A stretch of DNA of 6,163 nt, from assembly GCA_902485915.1 (NCBI GenBank), contig CABTMH010000167.1:1-6163 (forward strand), written 5' to 3'. Numbering within the stretch: the stretch's first letter is position 1; each line of letters begins with the position of its first letter. Made by a program: the position numbers and the translations under genes. This document shows, in pieces, positions 1-6,163 of the stretch. Under the pieces are notes generated by a model. That model was not told the DNA's origin and ran no database searches. It was given only the letters and a program-made list of their open reading frames with translations. Source of the stretch: an uncultured Oribacterium sp. GTDB taxonomy: Bacteria > Bacillota > Clostridia > Lachnospirales > Lachnospiraceae.

Positions 1-850
1 CACGGCTGGTCTCGACGGCACGGAGTACCGCGAGCTGCGGATTCGCTGCGGCGATCGCCTCTGCCTTCTCGCTGAGTGACTCGATGTGTGCATTGGCCTC
101 CGGTGTCGTACCGGCCTTCACAGCGAAGCGCTTCCCCTGATCATCCCGGTAGAGCAGGGTCTTGATGGCGTACGCCGGCTTGCGGGTCGAATTATACTTG
201 ATATAGTCCGGAAGGAAGCGGCGATAGTCCCGTGCCTTCGGGCGGACGCTGCCATCCGGCTGATAGATGTAGAAGTAGGCCGGTGCGAACTCGCGGAAGC
301 GGTTCTCCTGGATGAGGAGTGCGGTCTTTTCGTCCTCCTCAGAGACATCCGGCATGCGCGCATCACTGTAGAAATGAAGCGGTATGCTGAGCTCCGGCGT
401 CAGATAGTAGAGGGTCTCCCGTGCGCCCGGCTGCTCCTCACGAAGGCTCGCACGCAGGGACGTAAGCTCAGACCAGCGAAGATAGAGGACATCCTCCTTC
501 CGGTCACTGGAAGCCATACGGTCGATGTCGAGGGCGTTTTCGATGCCCATCAGGATGCGGCCGCCCTTCTTCAGCCAGGTTTCCGTCAGGGCATGCAGCA
601 TCGTGTGGACGTCGCCCTGAAACAGACGGAGGAGCTTCTTCGTCAGCACCGGGATCACGACATAGTCGTAGGTGCTGTCGTCGAGACGGCGGGATACCTG
701 ATGTACGCGCGGCTCGAGGAGGGTCACAAAGGGTGCCGTCGTCTCCTTATCGCCGAGCACCAGAACAGATGCGTCGCGCTCGCGGCCCGAGGTTACGTCC
801 TCGAAATAAAACCATTCGATGGTGTTCGTGATGTGTCGTGAAAAATCCAT
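1..850 (-). CDS. Methyltransferase-like protein of a surface-polysaccharide cluster (3' end outside window)
   Basis: An open frame runs from ATG at 850 to the left edge without a stop, giving 283 codons; the C-terminus is missing. The ATG overlaps the TAA of the upstream ABC ATPase (TAATG), so the two are probably translationally coupled; a weak GGAAAGG lies about 11 bases upstream. Residues 60-105 (YDYVVIPVL, then LKKGGRILMGIENALD) look like the second half of a class I SAM-methyltransferase Rossmann fold. The pattern around residues 150-195 (Y.LTPELSIPLHFYSD, then ENRFREFAPAYFYIY) and 217-256 (IKYNSTRKPAYAIKTLLY, then EANAHI) resembles methyltransferase or glycosyltransferase-associated proteins that I recall from Lachnospiraceae polysaccharide clusters. 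A Gly-rich SAM motif I (GxGxG) is not visible near the N-terminus, where only VLVLGDKETTAP stands in its place. It may therefore be a degenerate or non-catalytic member. The substrate is unknown. The reading frame is certain; the family assignment is by eye. Confidence 0.75.
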   Translation of the reverse strand, partial: MDFSRHITNTIEWFYFEDVTSGRERDASVLVLGDKETTAPFVTLLEPRVHQVSRRLDDSTYDYVVIPVLTKKLLRLFQGDVHTMLHALTETWLKKGGRILMGIENALDIDRMASSDRKEDVLYLRWSELTSLRASLREEQPGARETLYYLTPELSIPLHFYSDARMPDVSEEDEKTALLIQENRFREFAPAYFYIYQPDGSVRPKARDYRRFLPDYIKYNSTRKPAYAIKTLLYRDDQGKRFAVKAGTTPEANAHIESLSEKAEAIAAANPQLAVLRAVETSR

Positions 851-2328
851 TAGTGTTCACGCCTTTCCAGAGTCACCTCGGACTCCATATCGTACACACC
901 CACGGTGTTCTTGTTCGAAAGAACGGTGATGGATGCGACGTCATACTTTCGGTCATAGACCACATGCTCGCCCTCCTCGAAGCCCGTGCAGGACATACTG
1001 AGGAGATACTCGCCGCCCTGCAGGGTCATCCGCTGGGTGAAGGTGCAGGTATATTCATCGCCCGCCTTCACCGGCTGGATGTCGCAGCCCTCGATGAGGG
1101 TGTTCGTGCCGGTGAGATCCGCGCCGCGCTTATCCTTGATGGTGAAGGTAAAGATCGGGGCAGTGATCGGGGCGTTGAAGCGGATCCTTTCCTTGATGGA
1201 GAAGACCTCGCCCTTTACGATGACGTTCGAGATCTTCCCACGCTGGTCGAGGATGCCGAGATCCCAGATGGTCGCACGTCCGTCGCCGTAGTGCTGGACG
1301 TTCGGGTTCAGGTTCAGGCTGTCCTGCATGAGCGCCGGCGCTGCTGCTGCGGAAGTGTCCTCTCCCGCGGAGGTCTCTCCGGCATGGTCGGCTGCATTGG
1401 CCTCTCCCGACGTATCCTTCGAAAGCTGGACACCTGTTTTCGCCGGTCCTTCTGCGAGGGCCGCGGCACCGACGCTGTCGACGCCGAAGTTCTGGCCGTC
1501 GATGAAGTCCGCTGCGGCCTGCGCATCGGCCTGGTGCTGCGCATAGCGCTGATCCTCCTCGGTGAAGCGGCCGGCGAGAATCTTCTTATAAAGATCAACC
1601 ATGTCGCCAGGCAGTCCCTCCGAGACCTTCTCACCCTTGTTCAGCAAGATGACGCGGTCGCAGTACTTCATGACAGAGCCGAGGTCGTGCGTGACCATGA
1701 GGATGGTCGTGCCGTTCCGGCGGAGCTCGTCCATGCGATGATAGCACTTCGCCTGGAAGAAGACGTCGCCGACGGACAGGGCCTCATCGACGATGAGGAT
1801 CTCCGGGTCCATCGCGACGTAGAGTGCGAAGGCGAGGCGGACGAACATACCGGAGGAGTAGCTCTTCACCGGCTGGTGCACGAAATCGCCGATGTCTGCG
1901 AAGTCAAGGATTTCCTGGAGTTTCTCGTCCATCTGCTCCTTCGTGAAGCCCATCATCGTACCGTTCATGTAGACGTTCTCGATGCCGGTGTAGTCCGGGT
2001 TGAAGCCGGCACCGAGCTCGAGGAGCGCACAGACGATACCGTGGATGCTGACCGCGCCCTCGGACGGTGTCAGGACGCCGGTGATGATCTTCAGCATGGT
2101 CGACTTACCGGAGCCGTTCGTCCCGATGATACCGACGGCTTCGCCCTTTCGTACCTGGAAGCCGACGTGGTTCAGGGCATAGAAGTCCCGATGGTAGTTC
2201 CGGTGCGTGAGGCTCACCGCCTCTTTCAGGCGGTCGATCGGCTTATCGTACAGGCGGTAGATTTTCGTGACGTCCTGAACATCGATGACGATGTCGGACG
2301 CGCTGTGTTCTGTGTTCTTCGTTTCCAT
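850..2328 (-). CDS. ABC transporter ATP-binding protein, Wzt/TagH/RgpD family (polysaccharide export)
   Basis: This is the cytoplasmic ATPase that would drive export of a cell-surface polysaccharide through a two-component ABC transporter; 492 residues from the chosen start. Visible motifs are Walker A GTNGSGKST (69-77), the Wzt-type segment LLELGAGFNPDYTGIENVYMNG (around 102-123, given here as family hallmark), signature YSSGM (157-161), Walker B ILIVDEALSVGD (177-188) and the H-loop His in MVTHDL (214). An Ala/Gly/Asp-rich linker (about 255-340) leads to a C-terminal beta-rich domain (about 348-480, with RGADLTGTNT and LQGGEYLLS) resembling the Wzt C-terminal domain that binds the glycan's end. 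ATG at 2328 is chosen because the conserved N-terminus (IVIDVQDVTKIYRLY) begins soon after. The frame stays open to an ATG at 2415, but that codon lies in the candidate promoter and the extension would cross a terminator hairpin. No Shine-Dalgarno sequence precedes 2328, which is odd. No permease gene is adjacent on the upstream side. TAA overlaps the next gene's ATG. Confidence 0.93.
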   Translation of the reverse strand: METKNTEHSASDIVIDVQDVTKIYRLYDKPIDRLKEAVSLTHRNYHRDFYALNHVGFQVRKGEAVGIIGTNGSGKSTMLKIITGVLTPSEGAVSIHGIVCALLELGAGFNPDYTGIENVYMNGTMMGFTKEQMDEKLQEILDFADIGDFVHQPVKSYSSGMFVRLAFALYVAMDPEILIVDEALSVGDVFFQAKCYHRMDELRRNGTTILMVTHDLGSVMKYCDRVILLNKGEKVSEGLPGDMVDLYKKILAGRFTEEDQRYAQHQADAQAAADFIDGQNFGVDSVGAAALAEGPAKTGVQLSKDTSGEANAADHAGETSAGEDTSAAAAPALMQDSLNLNPNVQHYGDGRATIWDLGILDQRGKISNVIVKGEVFSIKERIRFNAPITAPIFTFTIKDKRGADLTGTNTLIEGCDIQPVKAGDEYTCTFTQRMTLQGGEYLLSMSCTGFEEGEHVVYDRKYDVASITVLSNKNTVGVYDMESEVTLERREH

Positions 2329-2344
2329 ATAGTTTATAAGTGAA

Positions 2345-2364
2345 GGCGCCGTGGTTTCCGGCGC
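2345..2364 (-). other. Small GC hairpin in the ATPase leader
   Basis: GCGCC (2346-2350) pairs with GGCGC (2360-2364), extendable by GG/CC inside the loop with a small bulge. It sits about 17 bases upstream of the ATPase ATG, where no ribosome binding site is seen. A role in controlling translation is possible, but this is inference and the stem is short. Confidence 0.3.
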
Positions 2365-2368
2365 AAGC

Positions 2369-2403
2369 AAAAATCCCCAGATGCGTTTCTGCGCATTTGG
2401 GGA
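2369..2403 (-). terminator. Rho-independent terminator, minus strand
   Basis: On the minus strand CCCCAAATGCG (2402-2392) pairs with CGCATCTGGGG (2385-2375), with a 6-base loop and one A/C mismatch. A T-A pair at 2403/2374 extends the stem, and TTTTT (2373-2369) follows. The arrangement fits an intrinsic terminator for transcripts coming from the secreted-protein gene, whose stop is about 155 bases upstream. On the plus strand the stem is not followed by a T run. It also lies between that gene and the ATPase, so it would insulate the two or act as an attenuator. Confidence 0.75.
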
Positions 2404-2405
2404 AT

Positions 2406-2434
2406 ATTCTAGCATAGTTGCTTTTATTTTTCCA
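2406..2434 (-). promoter_or_regulatory. Candidate sigma-A promoter for the ATPase operon
   Basis: Read on the minus strand, -35 TGGAAA (2434-2429, 4 of 6 to consensus) is separated by 17 bases from -10 TAGAAT (2411-2406, 5 of 6). TGC directly before it gives an extended -10. Expected transcription start is near 2399-2397, at or inside the 5' arm of the terminator stem, with a leader of about 70 bases to the ATG at 2328. Not experimentally supported. Confidence 0.5.
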
Positions 2435-2557
2435 TATATGATGGTAAGTGATCAGCCGGGGGGGCGTGTCGGACAGCCGGTAGCAGCACGGAGGACCGAT
2501 GACGCATTTCGGGTCTGTCAACCATATCGCCAGACAAGTGGCTGAATGGATTTACGT
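2435..2557. other. Intergenic stretch without a recognised gene
   Basis: This lies downstream of the secreted-protein stop and upstream of the ATPase promoter. I see no convincing coding frame with a ribosome binding site and no further terminator. It contains a run of seven G at 2458-2464 (C7 on the minus strand), a 7-base direct repeat CAGCCGG (2453-2459 and 2474-2480), and a weak dyad GTCTG/CAGAC near 2514-2537. No function is assigned. Confidence 0.5.
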
Positions 2558-3376
2558 TCAGGCCTGTGGGGTCTTGTAGGTATTTACGTTGGTTGCGCCG
2601 GTTGACGGGAGTGTGCCAGTGTAGCTCGTTCCGGTCTGCGTCGTGGTGTTTCCCGTCGTCGTGCCGGTGGATGTGTTTGCGGTGGTGCCGGTCGTGGTCT
2701 GGGTCGTCGTGCCGGTGGTCGGGCCTACGTTCGGGGAGCCTGCGTTCGTCACGAGGTGTCCGTCACTTGCGTAGTAGCTGTAGGTGCCGGTCGTGGTGTT
2801 ATAGTTATAGGTCTTCGTCGTCTGCTCGACACCGGCCGGGGAAAGGTAGGTGCCGGCGCTCACGTCGCTCTGATTCAGCTGGCTCTGATCCTGGGTCTGA
2901 ATCGTCGGGAGCGTCGCGTTCGTATAGGTGTTATTCGGACCGGTGCCACTGCCCCTCTTCGGCAGCACCTTCTCGATCGTGGTGACATCGCCGATCTGGA
3001 GGTTTGCGTTCGCGGCTGCGGTGTTCGCTGCGAGCTGCTCAGCAGTCAGGGTCGTCTCCTGCACGACGTTTCCTCCGCGGGCGGCCTTCGCCGCATCGAC
3101 GGCAGCATTGGCCGCAGCGATGGACTGTGCGGTGTTTGCGCGCTGCGCGGCCTCGGTCGTGTAGGTTTCGGCGGTCATCGTGACGGTCGGTGCCGGGGTG
3201 CCGTCCGGAGCCGGCTGACCAGCGTATACACATACCTGCTGTCCGGTCGTCGTCTCGGTCCAGATCGCGATCGGGCCCTGCAGGGTATACTGCCATGCGG
3301 CCATCGACGGCATCGCGCTCATCAGCGTCATCGCCGTCGCGGCAGCCAGAAGCTTCGTCCAGTTTAATCGTCTCAT
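2558..3376 (-). CDS. Secreted Thr/Ala-rich low-complexity protein of unknown function
   Basis: A 272-residue protein that I do not recognise as a named family. It begins with a clear Sec signal peptide: MRRLNWTK, a hydrophobic core LLAAATAMTLMSAM, and an A-x-A type site PSMA, with cleavage likely after residue 26. The mature part starts AWQYTLQGPIAIW. An Ala/Asn-rich probably helical stretch follows (about 72-128), then a Thr/Asn/Gln-rich region. Residues 198-211 (TYSYYASDGHLVTNA) resemble one unit of the aromatic/Gly cell-wall or choline-binding repeats. A TTTG-type tract spans about 218-250, and LPSTG lies at 256-260, but only twelve polar residues follow, so no sortase hydrophobic tail is present. 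There is one Cys (49). The start is fixed by AAAGGAG seven bases upstream. The gene is divergent from clpB and separated from the ATPase by a terminator, so probably monocistronic. An exported, wall-associated role is inference. Confidence 0.85.
   Translation of the reverse strand: MRRLNWTKLLAAATAMTLMSAMPSMAAWQYTLQGPIAIWTETTTGQQVCVYAGQPAPDGTPAPTVTMTAETYTTEAAQRANTAQSIAAANAAVDAAKAARGGNVVQETTLTAEQLAANTAAANANLQIGDVTTIEKVLPKRGSGTGPNNTYTNATLPTIQTQDQSQLNQSDVSAGTYLSPAGVEQTTKTYNYNTTTGTYSYYASDGHLVTNAGSPNVGPTTGTTTQTTTGTTANTSTGTTTGNTTTQTGTSYTGTLPSTGATNVNTYKTPQA
2627..2725 (-). repeat. Thr/Gly codon repeat tract inside the secreted protein
   Basis: The stretch encodes imperfect TTG/TTTG units (residues about 218-250), e.g. 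PTTGTTTQTTTGTT. At DNA level a 16-base word GTCGTCGTGCCGGTGG (plus strand) occurs identically at 2655-2670 and 2703-2718, exactly 48 bases apart, so the frame is kept. Such tracts are typical of flexible, often O-glycosylated, linkers in exported proteins and can change length by slippage. Confidence 0.7.
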
Positions 3377-3383
3377 ATCTCTT

Positions 3384-3390
3384 CTCCTTT
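3384..3390 (-). promoter_or_regulatory. Ribosome binding site of the secreted-protein gene
   Basis: AAAGGAG on the minus strand, seven bases before the ATG at 3376. It fixes this start at the head of the signal peptide. Confidence 0.85.
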
Positions 3391-3416
3391 AAGGATCTCT
3401 CTTCGTTCTTAATGGG

Positions 3417-3425
3417 AGTATAGCA
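3417..3425 (-). promoter_or_regulatory. Candidate extended -10 promoter for the secreted-protein gene
   Basis: TGCTATACT on the minus strand is an extended -10 (TATACT, 5 of 6). No good -35 lies at 16-18 bases; the nearest TTGTAA is 23 bases away. The expected start near 3410 would give a leader of about 34 bases. It is about 55 bases from the CIRCE element, so HrcA would not directly cover it. Confidence 0.45.
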
Positions 3426-3478
3426 CAGAATAGCGTGCAGAATGCTTACAATTACGTTATAAAAAATTTATACTTTTG

Positions 3479-3505
3479 TTAGCACTCGACGCTTGAAAGT
3501 GCTAA
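3479..3505 (+). promoter_or_regulatory. CIRCE operator (HrcA binding site)
   Basis: The arms TTAGCACTC (3479-3487) and AAGTGCTAA (3497-3505) flank a spacer of exactly nine bases, matching the consensus TTAGCACTC-N9-GAGTGCTAA in 17 of 18 arm positions; only the first base of the right arm differs. CIRCE is the known operator of the heat-shock repressor HrcA. It overlaps the clpB -35 region, so bound HrcA should block RNA polymerase and clpB should be derepressed by heat or misfolded protein. No CtsR-type heptad repeat was seen beside it. Confidence 0.95.
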
Positions 3506-3520
3506 CAGTCGTGCTATAAT
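3493..3520 (+). promoter_or_regulatory. clpB sigma-A promoter
   Basis: -35 TTGAAA (3493-3498, 5 of 6) and -10 TATAAT (3515-3520, perfect) are 16 bases apart; TGC before the -10 makes it extended. The -35 lies in the CIRCE spacer and right arm. An A/T-rich stretch (about 3451-3478) upstream could act as an UP element. Expected start is near 3527, giving a leader of about 28 bases. Confidence 0.9.
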
Positions 3521-3537
3521 ACTTTTATCCGAAGGAA

Positions 3538-3545
3538 TAAGGAGG
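3538..3545 (+). promoter_or_regulatory. clpB ribosome binding site
   Basis: TAAGGAGG, nine bases before the ATG at 3555; near-perfect complement to the 16S 3' end. It supports strong translation and this start. Confidence 0.9.
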
Positions 3546-3554
3546 TTCCGTCTT

Positions 3555-6143
<2,589 letters not shown>

Positions 6144-6163
6144 ATCGAAGGCCTCGCCGCCCG

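Noticed and set aside
86..841. Plus-strand open frame of 251 codons at the left end
   Set aside because: It is a shadow of the minus-strand methyltransferase-like gene, which is coupled to the ATPase by TAATG and shows family-like segments.
838..2343. Long plus-strand open frame (501 codons) opposite the ABC ATPase
   Set aside because: It is an antisense shadow in GC-rich codon-biased DNA; the minus strand has all ABC ATPase motifs in order, and the plus frame shows no recognisable domain.
2243..2521. Small minus-strand frame between the secreted protein and the ATPase
   Set aside because: It has only a TTG start without a ribosome binding site, crosses the terminator, overlaps the ATPase in another frame, and its product is unremarkable.
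2703..2718. Repeated 16-base word considered as a CRISPR or regulatory repeat
   Set aside because: Only two exact copies, inside a coding frame at a multiple of three bases; explained by repeated Thr/Gly codons.
6144..6163. Possible terminator after clpB
   Set aside because: Only 20 bases remain, with a small AGGCCT palindrome and no T run; cannot be judged.

Overview
The window is GC-rich coding DNA that looks like Gram-positive Clostridia, most plausibly a Lachnospiraceae-type organism. The grounds are the ClpB N-terminus (MNINKFTQKS...), a CIRCE heat-shock operator, strong AGGAGG-type ribosome binding sites, sigma-A promoters with extended -10 elements, and a surface-polysaccharide gene pair of a type common in that group. 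This placement is by family resemblance read by eye, not by database search.

Layout. Positions 1-2328 (minus strand) hold two overlapping genes. The first transcribed is a Wzt/TagH/RgpD-type ABC transporter ATPase (850-2328) with a C-terminal carbohydrate-recognition-like domain. It is followed, with a TAATG stop/start overlap, by a methyltransferase-like polysaccharide-cluster protein that runs off the left edge (1-850). Upstream of the ATPase (2329-2557) is a compact control region: an intrinsic terminator on the minus strand (about 2369-2403) with a candidate promoter immediately upstream of it (2406-2434). Next on the minus strand is a secreted, Thr/Ala-rich low-complexity protein (2558-3376). 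A divergent intergenic region (3377-3554) separates it from clpB (3555-6143, plus strand, complete). That region carries a CIRCE operator (HrcA site) overlapping the clpB promoter and a separate weaker promoter for the secreted protein.

Function. The left part is probably the start of a cell-surface glycan synthesis and export locus. The ATPase would power export of a polymer built by downstream glycosyltransferases and methyltransferase-like proteins, but its permease is not in the window. The middle gene encodes an exported protein of unknown function, probably cell-envelope associated. The right part is a classical protein-quality-control gene under heat-shock repression.

I see no mobile element, CRISPR array, tRNA or rRNA, and no convincing undescribed system. 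The more unusual points are the nested terminator/promoter in front of the ATPase, the missing permease, the apparent loss of the SAM-binding motif in the methyltransferase-like protein, and an LPSTG motif without a sorting tail in the secreted protein.
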